Assembly: GCA_965203565.1 (NCBI GenBank)
Contig: OZ241896.1
Location: 434,001 to 498,000 of the forward strand
Direction of reading: 5' to 3'
Length of the DNA: 64,000 bases
Source: JAAXGX01 sp965203565
GTDB taxonomy: Bacteria; Acidobacteriota; Vicinamibacteria; Vicinamibacterales; UBA8438
Below, one piece after another: positions 40,608 to 49,676 of this stretch (its first letter is position 1; each line of letters begins with the position of its first letter). The notes under the pieces are model-generated. The model was not told the origin of the DNA, searched no databases, and worked only from the letters and a program-made list of their open reading frames with translations. The translations under genes were made by a program, and so were the position numbers.

Positions 40608-42124
40608 CCGGGCGGACCTCCGCTCAGCAGCGCGTCGTACTGCGCCAAGTCCGGGCGGGGAACGTGCACCGCGGGGAGCGCCGGAACCGCCGGACGCACC
40701 TCGGCCTGAACGCTGGCGTAATCGCAGGGGACGCCGGCGTCGAGCCGGGCGCGAAGCGCCGCCTCGACCCGCCGCTCGCCGGTCGTGGCCGCCAGGTGCA
40801 ACAGGCGCACGTACTCCACGTCGGCCCGCTCGCCGTGCGTACGGCCGAGCGCGTCATACGCCGCCCGGAACGTCAGCGACGGGAACAACTCCTCCCGGAA
40901 GCGATACCGCGCGAAGGCGCCCGGCTTCCGCACCAGACTCCCGATGATGTGCCGGTAGTCGATCCGGTGACCCGCCGCGCCCCGCAGACGCGGCATCGTG
41001 CACAGCACCCGGCCGCCGTAGACGACCTCGACCGCCGACGGATGCTGACGCGCCTCGACCGTGTGGCCGATCAACCGCGACGGAACCGAATAGATCCGGC
41101 CACCGACCCGAATCGTGCTCCACTTCCTCACCCGGCACTGCAACGTCGTGTACGCCGGAATCCGGGCCGGCGGCAACGGCCGCAGATACGCCCGTTCCTC
41201 GACCAGACGAGACGCCGCACGCGCATTCCGCTCCCGGCCGACGACCGTCCGCACGAACGCCAGATACGCCGACTCGTCGTCGAAGTCCCGGCCGCCCCGC
41301 AGCAGCAGCGCCTGCTCGATCGCCGTCTTCGTCCGGAAGTGGGACTGCTCGGCCACGCCGTTCTCGTGCGGCTTTCCGGGCTGAATCCGCGACGAGCGCA
41401 GCCCGTAGTGCTCCAGCACCTGCCGGAACCGCACCGTCAACTCACGCCCGCCGCTGCGCCGCAACTCGTGCGTCGCCGCCGACAGGTTGTCGTGCCGCAG
41501 CACCGCCGGCGCCGCGCCCAGCGTCCACAGCGCGTCCTGCAGACCCGCCACCAGCGCCTCGAACGTCTCGCTCAGCGCCAGCCCCACATACGTCCACCGG
41601 CTGTAGCTCAGCACCCACTCGAACAGCAAGTGCGGGAACCGAACGCCCCGAAGCGTCACTCCCAGCTCGCCCGCGTCGGTGAAGTCGAACGCCGCCTCCC
41701 GACCCGGAACCGCCGCCTGCTCGAAGTACACCTCCCGGGCGGGGCCGTGCTCCACCCGCCACGCACGGACCCGACGCTGCAACGTCCGCAGCTACCCGGG
41801 CTGAAAGCGGCCAGGATGCCGCCGGCGCAGCGCCGTGAACAGCGTCAGCACCTGCAGCCGCCCGGCGGTGTCGGCCGCCAACTGCGGCACAACCTCCGAC
41901 GCCCACACGTCGGCGAACGGGTCCTCCCGCGTGCGCCACGGCCGCGGCGCCTTCGCAGCCGACGGCAACGCCCCCTCCTGCCAGCGACGCGCCGTCCGCT
42001 CGCTCATCCCGGCCGCCGCCGCAGCCGCCGTCAGCGTCTTTCCCGCCATCCGCTTCTCGCGTAAACGCCGAACCTGCGCGTCCGTGACCAACCCGTCCTC
42101 CCAGAGGAAAACGGGCAGTCTCAC
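40604..42124 (-). pseudogene. istA: IS21-family transposase IstA, interrupted by one amber stop
   Basis: Two parts lie in the same frame: 110 residues (MRLPVFLWEDGLVTDAQVRR, then an HTH with SERTARRWQEG) ending in RFQPG, then a TAG at 41792-41794, then LRTLQRRVRAW and a complete rve catalytic domain (AAFDFTDAG, VLRHDNLSAA, PHENGVAEQSHF) and C-terminal domain. A single CAG to TAG change would explain it. Unless the stop is read through, full-length IstA is not made. Confidence 0.85.
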
Positions 42125-42196
42125 ACGTCACCAGCGCCATCCAGCACCGTGCCGACCGCCCTCTCGACGACCGGCCAAAATAATTGTCGTTGATCA

Positions 42197-42858
42197 CCGG
42201 CCGTCCATCGAGCACCGCGCACCGGCCGCGAGCACCCGCCCGGTGAACGCCGCGCTCGTGAACTGCGCCCCCTGGTCCGTGTTGAAGATGCCCGGCGTGG
42301 CGGTTCGAAGCGCCGCCTCCAGCGCCTCGAGGCAGAAGTCGACGTCCAGCGTGTTCGACAACCGCCATGCCAGCACGTGCCGGCTCGCCCAGTCCATGAC
42401 GGCGACCAGATACAGGAAGCCGGCTGCCAGCGGAATATAGGTGATGTCCGCGCACCAGACTTGGTCCGGGCGGTCGATCGTCAGGCCGCCGAGCAGGTAC
42501 GGATAGACGGCATGGTCCGGATGCGGCCGGCTCGTGCGCGGCTGGCGGTAGAGCGCCTCCAGCCCCATCCGGCGCATCAGGCGCCGCACCCGACGACGCC
42601 CGACCGCCCTGCCCTCGCGCCGCAGGTGGCGCGTCATCTGCCGGCTGCCGTAGAACGGATGCCGCAGCGACAGCGCGTCCATGCGGCGCATCAACGCCAG
42701 ATGCTCCGCGCTTGCCCCCCGCGGCCGGTAGTACACCGACGAGCGGCTGATCCGCAACAAGGCGCATTGGCGGCTGACGCTCAACGCGCCGGCGCGGTCG
42801 AGCAGCTCCAGACGCGCGGCGCGGCTCAGCGTGGGAACCCGCGCAGAAAAAAATCCCG
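42197..42858 (-). pseudogene. IS3 element B OrfB, 5' part (split by IS21)
   Basis: This frame gives the N-terminal two thirds of an IS3 OrfB: RISRSSVYYRPRG, FYGSRQMTRHLRREG, then WCADITYIPLAAGF (first Asp) and FNTDQGAQFTSAAF (second Asp), ending at SMDGR where the IS21 element enters. It would normally join orfA by frameshifting at the run of seven T (minus strand) near 42848. Confidence 0.85.
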
Positions 42859-43113
42859 CTCCACCGTCAACTCGCCGATCTTCGCGTGCAGATCCCGAAT
42901 CGTCGTCGCGTGCTCCGACTGCCGGGACGACCTGCGGTCGGCGAAGACCTCCCCCAACCCGTCGACCGCCTGGCGCTTCCAGAGACTCACCTGGTTCGGA
43001 TGCACCTCGTGTCGGGCCGCGATCTGCTGCACCGTGCGGTCGCCCCGCAACGCTGCGAGCGCCACCCGCTTCTTGAACTCCGCCGTGAACCGCCGCCGGC
43101 GTCTCGTCGTCAT
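42826..43113 (-). CDS. IS3-family transposase OrfA of element B
   Basis: The 95-residue protein MTTRRRRRFTAEFKKRVALA contains the HTH (VQQIAARHEVHPNQVSLWKR) and the coiled-coil end AKIGELTVERDF of an IS3 OrfA. I chose the ATG at 43113, since the longer frame runs to the terminal inverted repeat. OrfA is whole but its partner OrfB is split, so the element should be unable to move by itself. Confidence 0.88.
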   Translation of the reverse strand: MTTRRRRRFTAEFKKRVALAALRGDRTVQQIAARHEVHPNQVSLWKRQAVDGLGEVFADRRSSRQSEHATTIRDLHAKIGELTVERDFFLRGFPR

Positions 43114-43179
43114 CCCAGCGCCTCCACAAGGCTCTGGAATACACCTTAACGGATTGTCCAAAAATGCGGGACCACCTCA

Positions 43180-44717
43180 AACGACCACCGGGCGCGGGAC
43201 GGCGCGCTCTAGTTTTCCGCAGTGATATGCTGCGGCCTCATTGAAGCACGGAGGAGCGGTCACGCTAACATCCCTGATGCAAGAGCGTTTTCCGCAGTGA
43301 TATGCTGCGGCCTCATTGAAGCGCCTCGCCGTCCTGATCCCCAAGAACCTGCAACACCTGTTTTCCGCAGTGATATGCTGCGGCCTCATTGAAGCCGCGG
43401 CCAGCGCACGGCCGTGCGGATCATGCGCACGAGTTTTCCGCAGTGATATGCTGCGGCCTCATTGAAGCATTGTAATCACAAGGCGTCCATCGCCCGACGC
43501 AAGCGTTTTCCGCAGTGATATGCTGCGGCCTCATTGAAGCTCAGAAAATTCATGCAGAGGAAACCCCGGTATCCGAGGTTTTCCGCAGTGATATGCTGCG
43601 GCCTCATTGAAGCCGAAACAGCGTAGATGAGACGTTCCGGAATTGCAGTGGTTTTCCGCAGTGATATGCTGCGGCCTCATTGAAGCAGGCTCGGCTCCGC
43701 GCCCACGGCCGCCATTGCTTCCGTTTTCCGCAGTGATATGCTGCGGCCTCATTGAAGCGAGGACAGGGTGAAATCGTCATCGGTCACGTCCGTTACGTTT
43801 TCCGCAGTGATATGCTGCGGCCTCATTGAAGCTGCCAGTAGCTCATCGGGGATTCCTCTCTCTGTCACCAGTTTTCCGCAGTGATATGCTGCGGCCTCAT
43901 TGAAGCACGCCCGCCGCGGCCGCCCTCGCCACCAGCCAGGCGGCGTTTTCCGCAGTGATATGCTGCGGCCTCATTGAAGCATCCTCGGCGTGGGCGGCGT
44001 GGCGGGTGCGGGCGAACGTTTTCCGCAGTGATATGCTGCGGCCTCATTGAAGCGGCTTGACTAACCGAAGGGCGCGGCGTTTCGCTTGTACGTTTTCCGC
44101 AGTGATATGCTGCGGCCTCATTGAAGCCTGTTGGAGAGATCACCTGAACCTCAGAAGGTTTTCTCTGTTTTCCGCAGTGATATGCTGCGGCCTCATTGAA
44201 GCACGGCCCGTGGTAGGCTATCGAGCCGCTCCGCTGCGGGTTTTCCGCAGTGATATGCTGCGGCCTCATTGAAGCACGGCCCGTGGTAGGCTATCGAGCC
44301 GCTCCGCTGCGGGTTTTCCGCAGTGATATGCTGCGGCCTCATTGAAGCAGCCGTGGCGTGGGCGACGCCACGCGCCGCAGCGGGATGTTTTCCGCAGTGA
44401 TATGCTGCGGCCTCATTGAAGCCCAAGTTCGCTTCGTTCCATAAGATGCGCGCGGCGCTCGTTTTCCGCAGTGATATGCTGCGGCCTCATTGAAGCAGGA
44501 CCCATGACCTTCGTATTCCATTCGGCGCCGGCGGCGTTTTCCGCAGTGATATGCTGCGGCCTCATTGAAGCCGGTCGGACGGGGCAGGCCGGGGCTGCCT
44601 CGACCCGGTTTTCCGCAATGATATGCTGCGGCCTCATTGAAGCACCGCCGACCTGGAGTCCGAGCCGGCGGTGAAGATCCTGTTTTCCGCAATGATATGC
44701 TGCGGCCTCATTGAAGC
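43180..44717 (+). CRISPR. CRISPR array, leader-distal segment (about 21 repeats)
   Basis: After the duplicated AAC and the rest of the split spacer, repeats resume at 43212 and run to 44717. The last two repeats (about 44610 and 44682) read CCGCAATGATATG instead of CCGCAGTGATATG, the sort of decay seen at the old, trailer end. One spacer is present twice in a row (44203-44239 and 44276-44312). Confidence 0.97.
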
Positions 44718-44741
44718 GGCTGGTAGGTATTCTTGGTGAGC

Positions 44742-44840
44742 GAGGAGGGCGCATATATTGGACATACGCAACCGACGAACAACGCAGTCAGGCGGGATGC
44801 ATCGCTGCTCGAATGCAGCGTGGGCTTTCACCGCGGGCTG
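44742..44840. repeat. Dispersed ~97-bp repeat, copy 1
   Basis: GAGGAGGGCGCATAT then ACATACGCAACCGACGAAC and AACGCAGTCAGGCGGGATGC matches 55126-55223 closely across its length, except for a 2-bp insertion (ATATAT versus ATAT) and a few substitutions. It lies just past the array and directly before a broken gene end. It looks like a genome-wide repeat, not a gene. Confidence 0.75.
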
Positions 44841-44953
44841 TGCAGCGCTGGTACCGCCGCCGGCTCCGCGATCGGCTGCCGGCGCTGGCGCAGTGGGAGC
44901 CGCGGGTCGGCGTCGCCGCGGCGGACGTGCGCATCCGGTGGATATGGACGTAA
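44840..44953 (+). pseudogene. Fragment of a YgjP/SprT-like (DUF45) metallopeptidase
   Basis: The frame reads VQRWYRRRLRDRLPALAQWE, then PRVGVAAADVRIRWIWT and stop. This resembles the segment before the RRMKTRWGSC motif of YgjP-like metal hydrolases, but it ends before that motif and the HExxH site. It has no start of its own and abuts the dispersed repeat, so I treat it as a gene remnant. Confidence 0.45.
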
Positions 44954-44963
44954 GCTATTCCAG

Positions 44964-46181
44964 ATGATGGCGTCACTCGATGAGCTGAAGATCGACCGAA
45001 CGCCGACTCGGCGGCCGGTCTCCGCCCGGATCGGCTGGTCGATCCTGGCCGTCGCCGCCGCGGGCGCCGGCCTGGCCGGATGGAGCTGGTGGAGCGACGC
45101 CGCCGCGCCGGTGGTGCGCACGGCGGCCGTGCGCCGGACGACGGCGGGCGACGGTCAGCCGACCGTCCTGAACGCGTCGGGTTACGTGACGGCGCGGCTG
45201 CAGTCGACCGTCTCGTCGAAGGTCACCGGACGGCTCGTCGAAGTGCGCGTCGAGGAAGGGATGGCCGTCCGCCGGGGCCAGGTCCTGGCCCGGCTCGACG
45301 ACACCACCGAACGGTCGGCCCTGGCGCTGGCCGAGGCGCGCCTCCGGGCCACCACCGGCGCCCTGGCCGAGCTGGAGGTGCGGCGCCACGAAGCGATGCT
45401 CGACCTCGAACGCCAGCGCCGGCTGCTGGCGGAGGGAATCGTCGGCCAGGCGGACCTGGACCGGGCGCAGGCGGAGGCCGACTCGCTGGAGGCGCGAATC
45501 GCGAACCAGCGCGAGCAGATCGTCGTGGCGGAGCGCGAGATCGACGTGCGGCGGACCGCGCTGGAGGACACGGTGATCCGCGCGCCGTTCACCGGCGTCG
45601 CCATATCGAAGGACGCGCAGCCGGGCGAGATGATCTCGCCGGTCTCGGCCGGCGGCGGGTTCACCCGCACCGGCGTCTGCACCATCGTCGACATGCAGTC
45701 GCTCGAGATAGAAGTGGACGTCAACGAGGCGTACATCAACCGTGTCTCGGACGGCCAGCGCGTCGTCGCCGCCCTCGACGCCTACCCCGACTGGAGGATC
45801 CCGGCCAGCGTCATCACCACCGTCCCGGCGGCCGACCGGCAGCGCGCGACGGTCCTGGTGCGGATTGCGTTCGACGAGCTGGGCGACCCCCGCATCCTGC
45901 CCGACATGGGGGTGAACGTGGCGTTCCTGGAAGCGAACCCGCCGCCTGCGGCCGCGGCCGTGAAGCCCCGGCTCTGGGTCCCGGCCGAGGCGCTGCGGGA
46001 CGATGGCGGGGCGCGGGTCGTCTTCGTGGCGCGCGGGGAGACGGTGGAGCGGCGCGCCGTCACCACCGGGATGGAGGACGGCGGCGACGTCGAGGTGCTG
46101 GCCGGCGTTTCGGCCGGGGAGCGGATCGTGGTCGACGGGCCGCCGGACCTGTCCGACGGCGACCGGGTGGCGGCGCAATGA
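44964..46181 (+). CDS. HlyD/MacA-type efflux periplasmic adaptor
   Basis: The 405-residue protein has one N-terminal membrane anchor (about residues 23-42), a lipoyl-type half motif (GRLVEVRVEEGMAVRRGQVL), a long coiled-coil hairpin (residues about 110-205, with LDLERQRRLLAEGIVGQADL), the second lipoyl half (VIRAPFTGVAISKDAQPGEM) and beta-barrel and membrane-proximal domains. It would bridge the inner-membrane ABC transporter encoded downstream to an outer-membrane channel. The start is one of two tandem ATGs (44964 or 44967) with no strong ribosome site. Its stop overlaps the next start (ATGA). Confidence 0.9.
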   Translation: MMASLDELKIDRTPTRRPVSARIGWSILAVAAAGAGLAGWSWWSDAAAPVVRTAAVRRTTAGDGQPTVLNASGYVTARLQSTVSSKVTGRLVEVRVEEGMAVRRGQVLARLDDTTERSALALAEARLRATTGALAELEVRRHEAMLDLERQRRLLAEGIVGQADLDRAQAEADSLEARIANQREQIVVAEREIDVRRTALEDTVIRAPFTGVAISKDAQPGEMISPVSAGGGFTRTGVCTIVDMQSLEIEVDVNEAYINRVSDGQRVVAALDAYPDWRIPASVITTVPAADRQRATVLVRIAFDELGDPRILPDMGVNVAFLEANPPPAAAAVKPRLWVPAEALRDDGGARVVFVARGETVERRAVTTGMEDGGDVEVLAGVSAGERIVVDGPPDLSDGDRVAAQ

Positions 46182-46615
46182 CGCAGCGGCCGCGGCGGTT
46201 CACGGCTTACGAAGACCGGGCGAGAGCGCTCCTGCGCTCGCCGGAGCAGCTACTGCGGCTGCTCCGGAAGGCCGGCGCCAGGCTCGACCGCGCCGGCGCG
46301 TCCGGCCGGTTCGGCGCGCTGCGCGCCGATCTGGCCGACCTCATCGACCTGCTGCGCGCCTGGGCCGCCGGCGAGTACACGGGCGTGTCGGCCCGCTTCG
46401 TCGTCACCATCCTGGCGGCCGTCCTGTACTTCGTCGCGCCGCTCGACGCGGTGTTCGACTATCTGCCCGGCGTCGGCCTGCTCGACGACGCCACCGTGAT
46501 CGCCTACGCCCTCCGCAGCACCCGGGAGACCCTCGACGCCTTCCGGCGGTGGCGCGGCGATCACCCGGCGGCGGCGGCCGGCGGCGGCGACGCCGCGGAG
46601 GAAGGCGGCCGATGA
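46178..46615 (+). CDS. YkvA-like DUF1232 membrane protein
   Basis: This 145-residue protein contains the DUF1232 core: ARFVVTILAAVLYFVAPLDA, then VFDYLPGVGLLDDATVIAYA, with the P-x-D and D-D pattern of the family. One or two hydrophobic segments suggest membrane association. It is coupled by 4-nt overlaps to the adaptor before and the ABC ATPase after, so it belongs to the exporter operon, though its role there is unknown. Confidence 0.85.
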   Translation: MTQRPRRFTAYEDRARALLRSPEQLLRLLRKAGARLDRAGASGRFGALRADLADLIDLLRAWAAGEYTGVSARFVVTILAAVLYFVAPLDAVFDYLPGVGLLDDATVIAYALRSTRETLDAFRRWRGDHPAAAAGGGDAAEEGGR

Positions 46616-47307
46616 CCGGGAACGGGGCGCTGGTGCAGGTGCGGAACCTCCACAAGGAGTTCCGGCGCGGGTCGGAGCGGATCGACGTTCTGCAGGGCGT
46701 CACCCTCGACCTGCCGGCGGGAGACTTCCTGGCCCTGATGGGGCCGTCTGGTTCGGGCAAGACCACCCTGCTCAACCTGCTCGGCGGCCTCGACACGCCG
46801 ACCGAGGGAGAGGTGATGGTCGGGGGCGATCGGATCGACCGGATGGCGGGGAGCCGGCTCGCCGGCTGGCGGGCGCGGCACGTCGGGTTCGTGTTCCAGT
46901 TCTACAACCTGCTGCCGGTGCTGACGGCGGAGAAGAACGTCGAGCTGCCGCTGCTGCTGACGGCGCTGTCGCGCGGCGAGCGGCGCCGGCACGTCGCGAC
47001 GGCGCTGGAGATGGTCGGTCTGGCCGACCGCGCGAAGCATTACCCGCGCCAGCTCTCCGGCGGGCAGGAGCAGCGGGTCGGCATCGCGCGCGCCATCGTC
47101 ACCGACCCGACGCTGCTGCTGTGCGACGAGCCGACCGGCGACCTCGACCGGAAGTCCGGGGACGAGATCCTCGACCTGCTGCAGGCGCTCAACGCCGAGC
47201 ACGGCAAGACGATCGTCATGGTGACGCACGACGCGCACGCCGCCGCCCGCGCCCGGCGGACGCTGCACCTGAACAAGGGCGTGCTCGCCGCGGAGCCGGA
47301 AGGATGA
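46612..47307 (+). CDS. MacB/LolD-type ABC transporter ATP-binding protein
   Basis: The 231-residue protein has all ABC motifs: Walker A GPSGSGKTT (44-52), Q-loop FVFQFYN, signature LSGGQEQR (148-155, with Glu where Gln is usual), Walker B LLLCDEPTGDLD (168-179) and the switch His in VTHD. Sequence and neighbours fit the MacB/LolD/FtsE class, which powers mechanotransmission to FtsX-like permeases. It overlaps the gene before and the permease after by 4 nt. Confidence 0.93.
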   Translation: MTGNGALVQVRNLHKEFRRGSERIDVLQGVTLDLPAGDFLALMGPSGSGKTTLLNLLGGLDTPTEGEVMVGGDRIDRMAGSRLAGWRARHVGFVFQFYNLLPVLTAEKNVELPLLLTALSRGERRRHVATALEMVGLADRAKHYPRQLSGGQEQRVGIARAIVTDPTLLLCDEPTGDLDRKSGDEILDLLQALNAEHGKTIVMVTHDAHAAARARRTLHLNKGVLAAEPEG

Positions 47308-48455
47308 AGTTTCTGCCGCTGGTCTGGAAGAACCTGTTCCGGCGCAAGGCGCGGACGCTGTTCACGGCGCTGTCGATCGTCGTGGCGTTCGTCCTGTTCA
47401 CGTACCTGGCCGCCGTCCGGGTGGCGTTCAGCTCCGGGGTCTCGGTCGCCGGCGCGGACCGCCTGCTGGTCATCCACAAGGTGTCGCTCATTCAGCCGCT
47501 GCCGGAGAGCTACCTGGGCCGCATCGCCGCCGTCGACGGGGTGACCGACGTCAGCCACCAGTCGTGGTTCGGGGGCGTCTACCAGGACCCGCGCAACTTC
47601 TTCCCGCAGTTCGCCGTGGATCCGGAGAGCTTCCTGCGCCTCTATCCCGAGATCGTGCTGACTGACGCCGAGCGCGGGGCGTGGCTGCGCAACCGCACCG
47701 GGGCCATCGTCGGGCGGGCGACGGCGGACCGCTTCGGGTGGCGGGTGGGCGACCGGATCCCGCTCCAGGGAACCATCTTCCGCACCCGCGACGGCCCGAC
47801 CTGGGAGTTCACCATCGACGGCGTCTACGAAGCGGGCGCGGAAGGGTACGACACGTCCACGCTCTACTTCCACCACGAGTACCTGATGGAGGCCAATGCG
47901 GAAGGGTTGCGGTTCGTGGGCCAGTACGTCATCCGCGTCGCGGACCCGTCGCGGGCGCCGGACGTGGCGGCGGCGATCGACACGCGCTTCGCCAACTCGC
48001 CGGCCGAGACGCGGACCTCCACCGAGCAGGCGTTCCTGCAGGGATTCGCCGACCAGGTCGGCAACGTCGGCGCCATCGTGACCGCGGTCCTGGCCGCGGT
48101 CTTCTTCACGATCCTGGTGATCACGGCCAACACGATGGCGCAGTCGATCCGGGAGCGGACGAACGAGCTGGCGGTGCTCAAGACGCTCGGCTTCACCGGC
48201 CGCCGGGTGCTGGCGCTGGTGCTGGTCGAGTCGCTCGCGCTGGCCGTGGCCGGCGGCGCCGCGGGTCTGGGCCTCGGCTACCTGCTGATCGGCCTGGGGG
48301 ATCCGACCGGCGGGTTCCTGCCGGTGTTCTTCGTCCCGACGCGCGACCTCGTGATCGGCGGCGCGCTCGTCGTCCTGCTCGGCTTCGCGGCCGGGGCCCT
48401 GCCGGCGCTGCTGGCGACGCGCCTGCGGATCGTCGACGCGCTGCGGAAGGTGTAA
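47304..48455 (+). CDS. FtsX/MacB-type ABC transporter permease 1
   Basis: The 383-residue protein has one N-terminal membrane helix (about 19-41), a periplasmic MacB_PCD domain (about 45-250) and a C-terminal FtsX block of three helices, including QSIRERTNELAVLKTLGFTG, a hallmark of the family. With the ATPase and a second permease it should form an exporter or lipoprotein-extruding pump. AGG precedes the ATG at 47304. Confidence 0.92.
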   Translation: MKFLPLVWKNLFRRKARTLFTALSIVVAFVLFTYLAAVRVAFSSGVSVAGADRLLVIHKVSLIQPLPESYLGRIAAVDGVTDVSHQSWFGGVYQDPRNFFPQFAVDPESFLRLYPEIVLTDAERGAWLRNRTGAIVGRATADRFGWRVGDRIPLQGTIFRTRDGPTWEFTIDGVYEAGAEGYDTSTLYFHHEYLMEANAEGLRFVGQYVIRVADPSRAPDVAAAIDTRFANSPAETRTSTEQAFLQGFADQVGNVGAIVTAVLAAVFFTILVITANTMAQSIRERTNELAVLKTLGFTGRRVLALVLVESLALAVAGGAAGLGLGYLLIGLGDPTGGFLPVFFVPTRDLVIGGALVVLLGFAAGALPALLATRLRIVDALRKV

Positions 48456-49642
48456 TGCGGCTCCTCACCCAGGCGCTGACGGTCGCGGGGCTCACGCTCC
48501 GCACGCTGCCGCAGCGGGCCGGCTCGTCGGTGGTCGCGGTGGTCGGCGTGACCGGCGTGGTCGTCGTCTTCGTGGCGGTGCTCTCCATCGCCGAGGGGTT
48601 CCGGGCGGCGCTCACCGGCGCCGGATCGCCGGACACGGCGATCGTCCTGCGGGGCGGGAGCGACAGCGAGCTGAGCAGCGGCATCTCGCTGGCCGCCACC
48701 CGCATCGTCAAGGACACGCCGGGCGTGCGGCGGGGGGACGGCGGCCCGGTCGCCTCGGCCGAGCTGTTCGTGGTGGTGGACGCGCCGAAGCGGAGCACCG
48801 GGACGCCGGCCAACGTTCCGCTGCGCGGGGTGGAGCCGGCCGCGTTCGGCGTCCGGGAGGAAGTGCGCCTGGTCGAGGGGCGCGTCTTCCGGCCGGGGAC
48901 CAGCGAGATCATCGTCGGACGGAGCGCGGCCCGGCAGTTCGACGGCCTCGACCTCGGGTCGACGCAGCGCTGGGGCGAGAGCGAATGGGAGGTGGTCGGC
49001 GTCTTCGAAGCCGGCGGCGCGGTCGCCGAGTCGGAGATCTGGTGCGACGCCCGCGTGCTGCAGCCGGCCTACCGGCGCGGCGACACCTTCCAGTCGGTCC
49101 ATGTGAAGCTCGCATCGGCGGACGACTTCGAACCGTTCAAGGACGCGCTGACGTCGGATCCGCGGCTGGACGTGATGGTCGAGCGCGAGGACGCCTGGTA
49201 TCAGGAGCAGTCCCAGGTCGTCACCGGCATCATCACCGGCATCGGCACGGTTATTGCACTGCTGATGGCGGTCGGCGCGGTGTTCGGAGGCGTCAACACG
49301 ATGTACACCGCCGTCGCCGCGCGGACTCGGGAGATCGCGACGCTGCGCGCGCTCGGGTTCGGGGGGGCGCCGGTGGTGATCTCGGTGCTGGTCGAATCGG
49401 TGGCGCTGTGCGTCGCCGGCGGCGTCATCGGCGGGCTGCTCGCCTACGCCGGCTTCAACGGCCACCAGACCGCCACGCTCAACTGGCAGACCTTCAGCCA
49501 GGTGGCGTTCGCCTTCGCGGTGACCCCGGCGCTGCTCGCCCAGGGGATCGCCTGGGCGGTCGTGATGGGCGTGCTCGGCGGCCTCTTCCCCGCCGTCCGC
49601 GCGGCGCGCCTGCCGGTGGCGACGGCGCTGCGGGAACTGTGA
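48455..49642 (+). CDS. FtsX/MacB-type ABC transporter permease 2
   Basis: The 395-residue protein has the same architecture as its neighbour: an N-terminal helix (about 25-46), a MacB_PCD periplasmic domain (GVREEVRLVEGRVFRPGTSE, then IIVGRSAA), and three C-terminal helices with AARTREIATLRALGFGG. The start ATG shares one base with the previous stop (TAATG). The two permeases are distinct sequences and probably act as a heterodimer. The convergent drmB gene ends 34 bp downstream; I saw no clear terminator between them. Confidence 0.92.
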   Translation: MRLLTQALTVAGLTLRTLPQRAGSSVVAVVGVTGVVVVFVAVLSIAEGFRAALTGAGSPDTAIVLRGGSDSELSSGISLAATRIVKDTPGVRRGDGGPVASAELFVVVDAPKRSTGTPANVPLRGVEPAAFGVREEVRLVEGRVFRPGTSEIIVGRSAARQFDGLDLGSTQRWGESEWEVVGVFEAGGAVAESEIWCDARVLQPAYRRGDTFQSVHVKLASADDFEPFKDALTSDPRLDVMVEREDAWYQEQSQVVTGIITGIGTVIALLMAVGAVFGGVNTMYTAVAARTREIATLRALGFGGAPVVISVLVESVALCVAGGVIGGLLAYAGFNGHQTATLNWQTFSQVAFAFAVTPALLAQGIAWAVVMGVLGGLFPAVRAARLPVATALREL

Positions 49643-49676
49643 ATTACCAGCCCGACGGCCGCCCGGTCCGGATCTG

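Larger units (their letters stand above)
39555..42196 (-). mobile_element. IS21-family element inserted in IS3 element B
   Basis: The 2642-bp element has related ends (TGTTCAGCGTCAACTACTTT, and reversed TGATCAACGACAATTATTTT, both followed by GGCCG), with a second internal copy of the end motif on the left, as IS21 ends often show. A 5-bp duplication CCGGC flanks it. It carries istA and istB, read leftwards. Confidence 0.88.
38782..43179 (-). mobile_element. IS3-family element 'B' (composite nest) inserted in a spacer
   Basis: The outer ends are inverted repeats: left TGAGGTGGTCCCG then TTGGACAAT; right, reversed, TGAGGTGGTCCCGC then TTGGACAATCCGTTAAGG. A 3-bp duplication AAC flanks the element. 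Rejoining the flanks rebuilds a 35-bp spacer. Its genes are read leftwards. The element is itself interrupted by a piece of an element-A-type IS near its left end and by an IS21-family element inside orfB, giving 4398 bp in total. Confidence 0.9.

Noticed and set aside
40457..42064. Long plus-strand frame opposite istA/istB
   Set aside because: It is an antisense shadow in high-GC DNA; the minus-strand frames carry the IstA/IstB motifs.
36588..43179. The two IS regions as one composite transposon
   Set aside because: Each has its own inverted ends and its own target duplication (GTG and AAC) with intact array between them, so they are independent insertions.
13854..44754. Dozens of open frames of 60-280 codons with repeated MRPQHITAEN, FNEAAAYHCGK or FSAVICCGLIEA units
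   Set aside because: These are translations of the CRISPR repeat in different frames; the repeat-plus-spacer length is often a multiple of three or keeps frames open. There is no start signal or protein logic.
44711..44953. An 80-codon frame starting in the last repeat and running through the dispersed repeat into a YgjP-like end
   Set aside because: Its start codon lies in the CRISPR repeat and the front matches no protein; only the tail (from about 44840) resembles a family, so it is recorded as a fragment.
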